In this document: one piece after another, positions 5,614-12,953 of the stretch
Layout: each line of letters begins with the position of its first letter
Numbering within the stretch: position 1 is the stretch's first letter
Origin: Streptococcaceae bacterium
GTDB lineage: Bacteria; Bacillota; Bacilli; Lactobacillales; Streptococcaceae
Assembly: GCA_031270215.1 (NCBI GenBank)
Contig: JAISYB010000083.1
Coordinates: 1-13,062, forward strand
DNA: 13,062 nucleotides
Reading direction: 5' to 3'
The notes under the pieces: generated by a model
Told to the model about the DNA's origin: nothing
The model's input: only the letters and a program-made list of their open reading frames with translations
The model's database searches: none
Program-made: the position numbers and the translations under genes

Positions 5614-5640
5614 TTGTCTGAGTTTTTAAACTTTTACTGT

Positions 5641-8394
5641 TTATGCTGCTTTAATCTCGTTTTCTTTTCTTGACTTAGTCCAGATGACTACTGCACCGAT
5701 CAGTCCAAGTAGTGAAAGGATAGCAATTGCGATATGTGCCTTAGAGAAGGTGTTTGGCAAGCTACCTTTTGGTACGTTTCCAATCGCATAGTGATCCCCA
5801 GCGGTAACTTTTTGTCCATCTGATCTTACAAATTCAATCTGGTTTTTATTATCAGATGTGTAGCTACCTGCTCCAACGGTAAAGGCAACTGGTTGGTTCA
5901 TCAAGACATAGCCTGATGGTGCTTCCCATTCGACTAAGAGATATTCGTAAGACCCAGTACCACTAGCTCTATTTGGTTTATCCTTCAAGCCGACTAGCTC
6001 ATTACGGCTTTCCCAGTCACCCGTAACGTCTGGTTGTGTAGCAACAAGGTTTGCTAGATGTGCGCCGTTTTGTGCACGTCTAAGCTGTCCGTTTTCATCT
6101 ACTGACCAGCTCATACCCATGCTATCATGTTCTTCTGATGGGTCAACGAAGTCTGTCGTGTCTTTACTACCGTATTTGTAGCGTGTCCCTTGTAGCCAGT
6201 TGATAGCAAGAGGGGTAAGATTATAGTTTGGTTTAGCGTAGTCAAAACCGCTTGGCTCAGTCATGATAATCCCTGCATTGATGTCAAGCAGACTTTCAGT
6301 AGTCCCACCAAGCGCTGAAGTATCATATTTTGTACCGTTCGTCCATAGGAGCTTGTCCTTATTAACTGTATAGTTATTTATTACTCCAAAGCCTCCGGTG
6401 CCTGGTGTTACCTTTATCCAGCCGTACTGTGTATAAACTTGATAGAAGCTGGGATTACCACCATAGGCTGGTACATTGCGTAGTAGAACGAAGTTTGCTT
6501 TTTGGAGTAATTCATCCGTTATGCTATCGTACTTGATAAACTTCGCACCATAGGTAACAACATAGTCGCTTTCATCTGTCAGTGTTACATCGTTTCCGAC
6601 ATTGTATGCAACCTTATTGTTTTCATAACGATCCGGTGTGATGTCTGTACCGACGGTCATGTTAAAGTCAAAGGTTACTGTCACACCTTTTAGATAAGCG
6701 GCTGCTGTAGTTGTATAGTCCGTAAAATCTTTGGCAGTGATGAATTGGTTTTGTGGACCAGTCGCATAGTTGAAAATCCAACCATTGTTAATGCCGTTAT
6801 AAGCATCAGGTGATTTAAGATTTGATCCATAGTTCTCTGACGGTTTTTGGGTCGTGCTACCTGCGATACTACCGTATTGCTCAGCAATTGTTCTATCCTC
6901 TGCAATATTATTCGTTGCGGCATTATCATATACATCTGCCGTTTTAGAACCATCAGCATATTTATCAGAACCTGTTGGTTGTTGTTCAAATGTTCCGATA
7001 ATCTTAAGAGAGTTGTAAACACCATCTGCTGTGAAGGTTGCAATGTCAGAATTAGCTTCTTTATAAGCTAAGACATAACGCGGTGTTTGCCATGTCCACG
7101 TATCTTGGCTACCTTTATCATTAGCGTTAATAATCGTCTTGCTGTAAGTCTTTGAGTTAAAGTTTTCAGTTAAGAGATAGTAAGTGCCGCCTGTATGTAT
7201 CCCCGCTGAAGTGAAAAGAGCCGTTTTTAAGGTGTCCCCACTGGTACCTATGTCAGCCTTCGTATCATTAACAAAAACGACTTCCTCACTTGATAGACCA
7301 CCACTTTCATCGTTTTTATCAAGCGTAATCTTGGTAAATGGTAGAACATTTGTATCATCAGCTGCTCTAAAGTCTAAGCCTTTGTCTGGCGTATCAATGA
7401 TTGCGCCTGCCTTTTGAAGCTTTTCATCTAGATTGCTTGGGAATGGGACTTTAACTTGAAAGCCAACCTTTTCCCCGGCTGCACGAACTACGTATTTAGG
7501 ATCAGTTACTTTTTCTGTTGTACCAATAGCTAAATCCGCTGCTCCTAGTGTGCCTTCTGATTCCTGCTCACCGGATGCTACTGGAAGAGTAGTACCAGTC
7601 GTATAGTCATCAGTCGTTGGGACAAGTTTTTTCTCCAATGTATCCACTTGGTTCTTTGGATAGATGAAGTAAGGATTGGCTGCTGTTCCGTTTGCTGCTT
7701 GTTCAAGAGTAATCGGGAATGAGAGATAAGTTGGTACTGCGCCTTTAATAACGACCTTTTCGACATCGTTTTGCACATAAGTTTCAAAGATAGCATAGTA
7801 CGCATATTCAGACGTTCCGCCAATCGTCACTTTTCCTGGTAATGCCAGTGAGGTACGACCGTTCACATCTGTTGCACCGCTATCATCCCCGACTGTTTGA
7901 CCAGTAGCGCCGTTAATCGTTAACCCCTCATTTTTGACAGAACTGATAGCAGAAGTACTAGTAGTTTTATAAATCTTTCCAGATACATTACCACTAGTTA
8001 ACTCTACAGAACCGCCATCCTCCTTTAGTGCCTTATAGGATTCCTTGATATTCTCCGTAATCAACTTTTGGAGATCCGCAAAAGAAGACGTTGAGTTTTG
8101 ACCTTTCTTTATTTGTTCGTGGACTGCCGCAGTGATGTCAAAAGCTTCAAACTTTACACCACTAAGTTTTTGAGCACCTGCAAACTGCCCACTAGCACCC
8201 TCATCATATAAACCAGTGTTCTGATAGCCTATTAAGCTATTGCTTTTAACCTTTGTCATAACAACTATGTTTTCACCATCTTGCGACACATAGTCTGCAG
8301 CGCTCACCGTCGTTGCTGGTTGAAGTACTGTCGCAAACAGCGGCAGCAGTAATACTAGTAAAGCTGTTAAATTACCCTTTTTTCCTACCTTCAT
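5641..8394 (-). CDS. Major (backbone) pilin, LPNTF sorting signal
   Basis: 917-aa secreted pilin, the likely shaft subunit. Signal peptide about 1-32 (hydrophobic 9-25, TVSA cleavage). The pilin motif PYFIYPKN (241-248) supplies K247, the lysine used for sortase C polymerisation. Downstream are isopeptide-type pilin domains (e.g. VGFQVKVPFP at 310-319; VTYGAKFIKYDSITDELLQ around 613-631) and a terminal E-box YLLVEWEAPSGY (818-829, E822). The sorting signal is LPNTF (879-883), then a membrane segment (about 887-905) and a KSRKENE tail. Two points are odd: the protein is far longer than the usual 480-680 aa backbone pilin, and the fifth sorting residue is Phe, not Gly. Start ATG overlaps the previous stop (ATGA), with AGGAGTGAGG upstream. 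The pilin motif plus position before srtC make the backbone call strong. Confidence 0.87.
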   Translation of the reverse strand: MKVGKKGNLTALLVLLLPLFATVLQPATTVSAADYVSQDGENIVVMTKVKSNSLIGYQNTGLYDEGASGQFAGAQKLSGVKFEAFDITAAVHEQIKKGQNSTSSFADLQKLITENIKESYKALKEDGGSVELTSGNVSGKIYKTTSTSAISSVKNEGLTINGATGQTVGDDSGATDVNGRTSLALPGKVTIGGTSEYAYYAIFETYVQNDVEKVVIKGAVPTYLSFPITLEQAANGTAANPYFIYPKNQVDTLEKKLVPTTDDYTTGTTLPVASGEQESEGTLGAADLAIGTTEKVTDPKYVVRAAGEKVGFQVKVPFPSNLDEKLQKAGAIIDTPDKGLDFRAADDTNVLPFTKITLDKNDESGGLSSEEVVFVNDTKADIGTSGDTLKTALFTSAGIHTGGTYYLLTENFNSKTYSKTIINANDKGSQDTWTWQTPRYVLAYKEANSDIATFTADGVYNSLKIIGTFEQQPTGSDKYADGSKTADVYDNAATNNIAEDRTIAEQYGSIAGSTTQKPSENYGSNLKSPDAYNGINNGWIFNYATGPQNQFITAKDFTDYTTTAAAYLKGVTVTFDFNMTVGTDITPDRYENNKVAYNVGNDVTLTDESDYVVTYGAKFIKYDSITDELLQKANFVLLRNVPAYGGNPSFYQVYTQYGWIKVTPGTGGFGVINNYTVNKDKLLWTNGTKYDTSALGGTTESLLDINAGIIMTEPSGFDYAKPNYNLTPLAINWLQGTRYKYGSKDTTDFVDPSEEHDSMGMSWSVDENGQLRRAQNGAHLANLVATQPDVTGDWESRNELVGLKDKPNRASGTGSYEYLLVEWEAPSGYVLMNQPVAFTVGAGSYTSDNKNQIEFVRSDGQKVTAGDHYAIGNVPKGSLPNTFSKAHIAIAILSLLGLIGAVVIWTKSRKENEIKAA

Positions 8395-10298
8395 TTTCCC
8401 TCACTCCTAACTTTTTTGTGCTTTCCGACATTTGTTCCTGTGTTACTTAGTGACTTTTTATAAACTACAAATGCACCGATAAATCCTGTGATTGATAAGA
8501 TTGCAATGATTATCTCAATTGGTACATTTGTCCCAGTAGATGGTAAGAAACCATCCGGTTTAGGCGAATCATAAAAATTTGCGCTGGCTTGGACATGGTA
8601 TTCACCTTGATTGGTGAGTGTGTAGTCCGCCTTATCCAGTTCGACCGGACTAGCACTGTCGTAGTCAGTCAGCGTTATTGCATTGGATGCTGCTCCAATG
8701 CCACCATCTCGAGTGATTGTCCCTGTATAGATGACAATCTCACCGTCTGGATATATTGCTGATGTCTTTGATTCATCAAAGGTGATGATATATGCTTTGT
8801 CGCTGAGTTCGTAGTTGTTTGGTGCCAGCTGCTCATAGACGATATAGGCAAGCTTGCCTCCTGCTGCGTTCTTTTTATGTAGCGTTTTTTCTACGTAGTT
8901 AAGTGTCAACGTGCCAAGAGATTCTGTTGTTAAATCCTTAATATTTATCGGATCACCACCACTGACTAGACTAGTTTCCTCGATTGCTTTAAAGCCCCAG
9001 ATAATCTGACTTCTTAGCGTAACACTCTTTTTAGTGATTTCGTCTTTCTTCGTCAGCCTGATTAAGTAGTCATTGTAGAAGTTCTCAAGTGCCAGTGGGT
9101 AGTCATCTTCAACAGGTGCCTCCGCCTCTGTCTGTTTAAAGCTTACAACTCCCACACCCTGAGCACCTCGCGTGATTACTCCCTTGGCAGCCATCGTCTG
9201 TGAGTTGAGTTCCCCACTATGACTAACGAGATAGGCGACATCTGTGAGTGCATAGCCATGTGGTGCAGTTTCTTCATAGACCACGTAGTAGCTACCTTTT
9301 TCCAGATTTCCTGTGACGTAGAAATTATTACTATCTACCGTCAAATCAACCGGTGAAACTCCAGTTGGTGTCCACGCACCTCCAGTATATGTAACCTTGA
9401 CACTTCTAAAGAGTGCTTTTGTTTTAGCAACTGTATTATCAAGGATATCTTGTGACGAAACATCTTTCTTTTGAAGCTTAAAGTTAAAGGTCGTGTATTC
9501 ATTTTCCCTTTCCCCTAAGTCAATGACATTGTCTGCACTAAGGGTTGGTGGAGTCGTCCAAGCCTCCCAAGGTGAAGCATGAGATTGTCTGATACTTCTC
9601 GCAATCACCGGTTTCATGTAATCAGCTGAAGCACTCTCATCATTCATCGTAATCTGCAAGAGAATCTCACGCATTCCGCGGTCGTATCGTCTCATATTGT
9701 TGTCTGTGTCTACTGCCTTTGGTGCACTGATTTCTCGTACAACATAGTAGGCTTCACTTGCCAGTGACAGATTGATTGCCCGTGTTTCGTTTGATGGGTC
9801 AGTGATTTTGTTCATATAAGCGGCAGCCTTTGCGTCATCTGCGTCCATTTTGGCAAGATTAGCAACATCACTCGAACCTGCGATAACGACCGTTGGGTCT
9901 GGTATCTCTTGTCGATAGAGCCCCCAGTTGGCGTAGTTTGTAAAGTCGCCTGCGTCTATCGCATAGAGCTTATCAAAGCTGACAACACCACTATTGTCTG
10001 AAACTGCAACGCTACGATAGGTTTTATTTCCTGTCGTGACGATATCGCCATTACTATCCGCTAGGTAAACTTCAAAGTAAGCACCCGGTAGGTAGGTTGT
10101 CTTCCCCTCCTCCGCCATGCCGTCCGTTTTGGTTAGCTTGATACTAAAGTCCTTGAAGTCATTTGTCACTACCTGATTTCCAAAAAGCTCGCTGGCTTTT
10201 TGATTATTCGTTGTTGCGTCCCATGCGCTTGCCAGATTACCAAGGACTGATAACAAGACAACGAGGGATACGCTGATTAGTTTGATTATTTTCTTCAT
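8391..10298 (-). CDS. Ancillary pilin, three CnaB/SpaA-type domains, LPSTG
   Basis: 635-aa wall-anchored pilin subunit. I choose ATG 10296-10298 because GGAGG lies 6 nt upstream; the adjacent ATG (10299-10301) has only 3 nt spacing, and a farther in-frame ATG at 10334 lies inside the upstream gene and lacks a signal peptide at its start. Signal peptide about 1-25 (NLASA). Three beta domains each end in an E-box-like motif: YYVVREISAP (184-193), YYVVYEETAPHGY (337-349) and AYIVYEQLAPNNY (484-496). Lysines at IKLTKTDG, FKLQKKD and IRLTKKDE are candidates for isopeptide bonds. LPSTG is at 585-589, then a membrane segment and an unusually long polar tail (about 20 residues, SLSNTGTNVGKHKKVRSEGK). 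There is no clear YPK pilin motif and no proline stalk, so an ancillary role fits better than shaft or base. Its start overlaps the preceding stop (TAATG). Confidence 0.82.
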   Translation of the reverse strand: MKKIIKLISVSLVVLLSVLGNLASAWDATTNNQKASELFGNQVVTNDFKDFSIKLTKTDGMAEEGKTTYLPGAYFEVYLADSNGDIVTTGNKTYRSVAVSDNSGVVSFDKLYAIDAGDFTNYANWGLYRQEIPDPTVVIAGSSDVANLAKMDADDAKAAAYMNKITDPSNETRAINLSLASEAYYVVREISAPKAVDTDNNMRRYDRGMREILLQITMNDESASADYMKPVIARSIRQSHASPWEAWTTPPTLSADNVIDLGERENEYTTFNFKLQKKDVSSQDILDNTVAKTKALFRSVKVTYTGGAWTPTGVSPVDLTVDSNNFYVTGNLEKGSYYVVYEETAPHGYALTDVAYLVSHSGELNSQTMAAKGVITRGAQGVGVVSFKQTEAEAPVEDDYPLALENFYNDYLIRLTKKDEITKKSVTLRSQIIWGFKAIEETSLVSGGDPINIKDLTTESLGTLTLNYVEKTLHKKNAAGGKLAYIVYEQLAPNNYELSDKAYIITFDESKTSAIYPDGEIVIYTGTITRDGGIGAASNAITLTDYDSASPVELDKADYTLTNQGEYHVQASANFYDSPKPDGFLPSTGTNVPIEIIIAILSITGFIGAFVVYKKSLSNTGTNVGKHKKVRSEGK

Positions 10299-10300
10299 CA

Positions 10301-12121
10301 TTACCCTCCCTCTTGTGAAACCAGTGGTGTCCATGGTAATTCTCTCAGTACAGTCTTATTGGTATCAACAATCACTAAAACATTTTTACCACCACCTTCT
10401 AATGAATAAACACCAAAACGAATTTCAACATCACTGTTGTAGTTATCAATGTCGTTTCCGGTTTCGACTAATCTAAACCATAGTGGCCTCTCCGCTGTTG
10501 CACCTGCGTCTTTGACCGAGTTCTTCGTCGGTGTGACGATAAAATGCGTATTATTCGAATCCTTGATCGCTTGCACAATCACTGACGGATCTGATGGCTG
10601 CCAGACTGTCGGACAATCTGGCGCAGCAATGCCCTTTTCCAGTTGAAACTCTGTCTTAGAAACAAGGCTGAGTGCGCCTTCTGAGCCGGTTGCACCTGTC
10701 GTCTTGGCAAAGCTAATCCGTGCTACTTCATCCGCTTCAATCAAGCGCTCATCGTAGTTGTACGAGTGAGATTCCCCTGGGAAGTTTGTGAAGCTAGCAC
10801 CGAGTGCAGAACCGTTAACATTACCACCCTTGTAGGTTATCTCAGCATTTGGTGCGAGGATATTCCCATAGTTTCCGATACCACCGTTTCTAACCGTTAG
10901 CTTTTCGGCATTTGGTAGATTATAGATTAAGTTAATTGCAGCGTTGGCAGGCGAAACAACCTCAGGATCTGTGTTTGTTACAAAGCTTGCGCCAGGAAAC
11001 CAAGAATTTTCAAACACGCCCACAGTAATCTTACTATCCGTCGGATTATAGAATGTTCCGTCCGCCTTAATGTGAAGATTAAAAGTAGTCACAATCGGTG
11101 TTGAGGAGTTCTTGCCACCCATAATATCCATATCTTCAAATTGCTTCTGGTCGATTTGCTTAAAGCTAAGCTCCGGTAGCATAACGCCCTCTTTCTTTGA
11201 ATCCTCATCAAGTTGGAAAGAAATTTCAGTATTTGCGCTACTAAAGACTGTTCGCGTTAAAAAGACAATCTCTCGGATCTGATTGGAAGAGCCTGAAGTA
11301 AATTCTTTACCGTCTGCTTTATATAGCAGGTTTTGAGGGATAATTACACTCTGCCCCTCCATCACGTATAGTTTATTGTTTTGTACCTCACTGTCTGTAG
11401 CCAATCTGCCTTTAGCTGACATCTCCAATGACTGAGTTTTAACACTAGCTATCATCTCATCCCACTTGACAAAATTAGCATTTGTTTCATAATTACCTCC
11501 CCCACCAAACAAGGGATAAGTACCGGTACTATCGGTACTATCGGTACTAAACGTCCCACCCGTTGTAGAAGTCCATGCGGTAGCCTTATATGTCCTGGGA
11601 TGGAAAGTCCCTGAATCTATTATTTGACTGCTGTCACCTGTCCGCAACCAATCCGATTCTGTTCTTGGGTAAGTTCCAGCAGTATTTTCAATCTTAGCAT
11701 TGATAAGGTTTCCTTTGACATAATCAAAGGCACCATTACCCAACGCATAGCCACCACCTGAAACATAACCACCGTAGGTAGCTACATCATCAACTCTTCC
11801 GAAGTCACCGTTAATTAAAACTTGACCGTTTAAGTGTCCCCCGCCAGCCGCTCCTTTTGCAGCCACCGCATCGCCAAAGCTGACAAAGTTATAACGCCCC
11901 AGTAGATAGGCATAGCTGTAGGGGTTGTAGTCTGCCCCTTTTTGACCTTTTACCAAATCCTCGTAGGTTTTATTCGCCTGAGCTTCTGCGTCAGCTGAAG
12001 CGACTTGCCGCTGACTAAACAGTCCCGAAAAAGTCGGTAGTATCAGCAAAACCAATGCCACCACTATCAAGCGATGTCGTCGTAGGCGCCGCAGGCGCTG
12101 TAACCTTTTAACCTTTCTCAT
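10301..12121 (-). CDS. Choice-of-anchor-A putative pilus tip protein, no sorting signal
   Basis: 606-aa secreted protein, first gene of the pilus operon. An Arg-rich n-region (RLQRLRRLRRHR) and hydrophobic core (18-35) end in VASA, a signal peptide of about 43 residues. Residues about 75-455 match the choice-of-anchor-A domain, which starts YNFVSFGDAV..GGGHLNGQVLINGDF and closes with NLPNAEKLTVRNG, GNILAPNAEITYKGGNVNGS and SFTNFPGESHSYNY. Residues about 465-606 resemble a CnaB-like domain (FRLVETGND). Family members normally carry a C-terminal anchor. This one stops at LRELPWTPLVSQEGG with LPWTP (595-599) but no hydrophobic segment or basic tail. Start ATG (12119-12121) has AGGAGG 8 nt upstream. 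It overlaps the next gene by the one base of TAATG. Adhesin at the tip is inferred from domain and position; the ligand is unknown. Confidence 0.8.
   Translation of the reverse strand: MRKVKRLQRLRRLRRHRLIVVALVLLILPTFSGLFSQRQVASADAEAQANKTYEDLVKGQKGADYNPYSYAYLLGRYNFVSFGDAVAAKGAAGGGHLNGQVLINGDFGRVDDVATYGGYVSGGGYALGNGAFDYVKGNLINAKIENTAGTYPRTESDWLRTGDSSQIIDSGTFHPRTYKATAWTSTTGGTFSTDSTDSTGTYPLFGGGGNYETNANFVKWDEMIASVKTQSLEMSAKGRLATDSEVQNNKLYVMEGQSVIIPQNLLYKADGKEFTSGSSNQIREIVFLTRTVFSSANTEISFQLDEDSKKEGVMLPELSFKQIDQKQFEDMDIMGGKNSSTPIVTTFNLHIKADGTFYNPTDSKITVGVFENSWFPGASFVTNTDPEVVSPANAAINLIYNLPNAEKLTVRNGGIGNYGNILAPNAEITYKGGNVNGSALGASFTNFPGESHSYNYDERLIEADEVARISFAKTTGATGSEGALSLVSKTEFQLEKGIAAPDCPTVWQPSDPSVIVQAIKDSNNTHFIVTPTKNSVKDAGATAERPLWFRLVETGNDIDNYNSDVEIRFGVYSLEGGGKNVLVIVDTNKTVLRELPWTPLVSQEGG
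11524..11550. repeat. Three 9-bp in-frame repeats in the tip-protein gene
   Basis: CGGTACTAT occurs three times head to tail (the last copy ends AA instead of AT), encoding the STDSTDST stretch at about residues 192-199 in a surface loop of the anchor-A domain. The copy number could vary without breaking the frame. Confidence 0.65.
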
Positions 12122-12253
12122 ATATCTCGCCTCCTCCCTTTCAGATGAATGATGAAATTATTAGTTGTTTTTTGCCATTTATGATTAAACAAAGCTCTCA
12201 AAACCTTTCTTTTTTAGAAAAAACTAAGCTATATAGAAACATTTTTCACTAAT

Positions 12254-12376
12254 TTAGCGCCTGACGTCAGTTATTAAAAAACTTTTTCCGACATCTGACG
12301 AGTGATTTAGAAAACGCGACCAACGAAGTTGGATATACGTTTTTATCATGTCTACAATGGCAGGATTCGCAGGCAT
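12254..12376 (-). CDS. Possible 40-aa leader peptide or gene remnant
   Basis: A minus-strand frame reads MPANPAIVDMIKTYIQLRWS, then RFLNHSSDVGKSFLITDVRR, ending 132 nt before the first pilus gene. The frame is open a further 42 nt upstream (…NGGGNGFLFIE before the Met). GGAGGAGG lies 22 nt before the ATG, too far to serve as a normal ribosome binding site. Amino-acid usage looks protein-like and the segment is more GC-rich than its surroundings. I do not recognise it. It may be a small leader gene, the 3' end of a lost gene, or chance. The CTGACGTCAG palindrome overlaps its last codons. Confidence 0.25.
   Translation of the reverse strand: MPANPAIVDMIKTYIQLRWSRFLNHSSDVGKSFLITDVRR
12311..12344. 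promoter_or_regulatory. Hairpin in the pilus leader region
   Basis: CCAAC (12320-12324)/GTTGG (12328-12332) with a GAA loop is enclosed by AAAACG (12311-12316)/CGTTTT (12339-12344). On either strand the stem is followed by a short U-rich stretch, so it could act as a weak attenuator for a transcript entering the pilus operon from farther upstream. Confidence 0.4.
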
Positions 12377-12756
12377 TTCGATAAATAGAAAGCCGTTTCC
12401 TCCTCCATTAGCTATATTCTAACATAAAGCTAATCAAAATAAAAGCGATATGTCCAAAATAAATTAATTTCCAATACAAAAAAAAAAAAAAATGAGAGAG
12501 TTTAACGTAAAAGATGATAAAAATTAATTAAAAATATTTTATATAGATGATAAAACATCTCAAATAAAACAAAAATATTGATTTATCGCCAATGTGAGAT
12601 TCCAAATAAACACCCCCACAAAATAAAAAATTTTTCCCAGATACAAAAATGCCCAACTTTGTAGCTTGAAGTCCAGCACCGTCTACCCGATTTAAAGCAA
12701 AACACAGATTGCTGCCGCTTTAAATCCCCAAAACAAAAAAGATGAAAACCTCGGCA

Positions 12757-12865
12757 CGACAAAAAAAGATGAAAAGAAACCGAAAAACTAAAACCAGAAA
12801 AAACGAAAAAGCGCACGAACTTCCTAAAAACAGAAGCTCGGGAAAAACTGAAAACCAGAAAATTA
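12757..12865. repeat. 109-bp A-rich direct repeat, copy 1
   Basis: Starts CGACAAAAAAAGAT and ends CCAGAAAATTA, with a distinctive centre GCGCACGAACTTCC. It matches copy 2 at all but two positions (G/A in the AAAGATG block and C/T in AAACCG). The strand is strongly depleted in T. Copies are offset by 197 bp. Confidence 0.9.
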
Positions 12866-12953
12866 GAAAAACAAAAAAAGAAACTAAAACCTGAAACTAA
12901 AAAAGATGAAAAACACTGAAAACAGGAACCCGGAAAAGATGAAAAAAGCCGCT

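Larger units (their letters stand above)
5243..5640 (-). other. 398-nt structured spacer inside the pilus operon
   Basis: All other gene junctions of this operon touch or overlap, but here nearly 400 nt separate backbone pilin and sortase. I see no convincing gene. There are at least three strong inverted repeats (5591-5613; 5515-5576; 5440-5475). Two other pairings compete with them: AAACCTA (5476-5482) with TAGGTTT (5517-5523), and CCTAAGG (5571-5577) with CCTTAGG (5587-5593). A short CGAAAC repeat lies near the sortase end. Short frames exist, e.g. ATG at 5350 to TAG at 5270 (26 codons, MSELNRNRNRKRGETANSSK...), open upstream to about 5399 without a start, and a GTG frame MSEALGVAFGKAASS (5587-5540). 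None has a good ribosome binding site. A role in setting the pilin-to-sortase ratio is inference. Confidence 0.6.
12122..12756. other. Pilus-operon upstream region, no confident gene
   Basis: This 635-nt stretch holds the leader and presumed promoter of the pilus operon, but I find no convincing -35/-10 pair; TATATA at 12230-12235 lacks a matching -35. Visible elements: a perfect palindrome CTGACGTCAG (12261-12270), with CTGACG again at 12295-12300; a hairpin (12311-12344) made of AAAACG/CGTTTT outside CCAAC/GTTGG; a 15-A homopolymer (12478-12492); and GATGATAAAA twice (12513, 12547). The part above 12,420 is very AT-rich. A minus-strand frame with ATG at 12376 and stop at 12254 (40 codons) is listed separately. 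Confidence 0.5.

Noticed and set aside
6690..7043. 117-codon minus-strand frame inside the backbone pilin gene
   Set aside because: It is an out-of-frame shadow rich in Gln, Leu and Met with no ribosome binding site.
10299..10334. Longer start (ATG 10334) for the ancillary pilin
   Set aside because: It would put 12 polar residues before the signal peptide and lies inside the tip-protein gene. The ATG at 10298 has a well-spaced SD.
12352..12408. 18-codon frame MEEETAFYLSKCLRILPL as a pilus leader peptide
   Set aside because: No SD and no clear promoter; its ATG overlaps the GGAGGAGG run. Too weak to list as a gene.
12583..12816. 77-codon minus-strand frame rich in Phe, Ser and Cys
   Set aside because: It lies in the A-rich repeat block, its composition just reflects poly-T on that strand, it has no ribosome binding site, and it runs into the first repeat copy.
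12741..12900. Plus-strand 50-codon, Lys/Arg-rich frame starting at the ATG near 12742
   Set aside because: No ribosome binding site, and the second repeat copy is closed by a stop at the equivalent place. The composition follows from A-richness.
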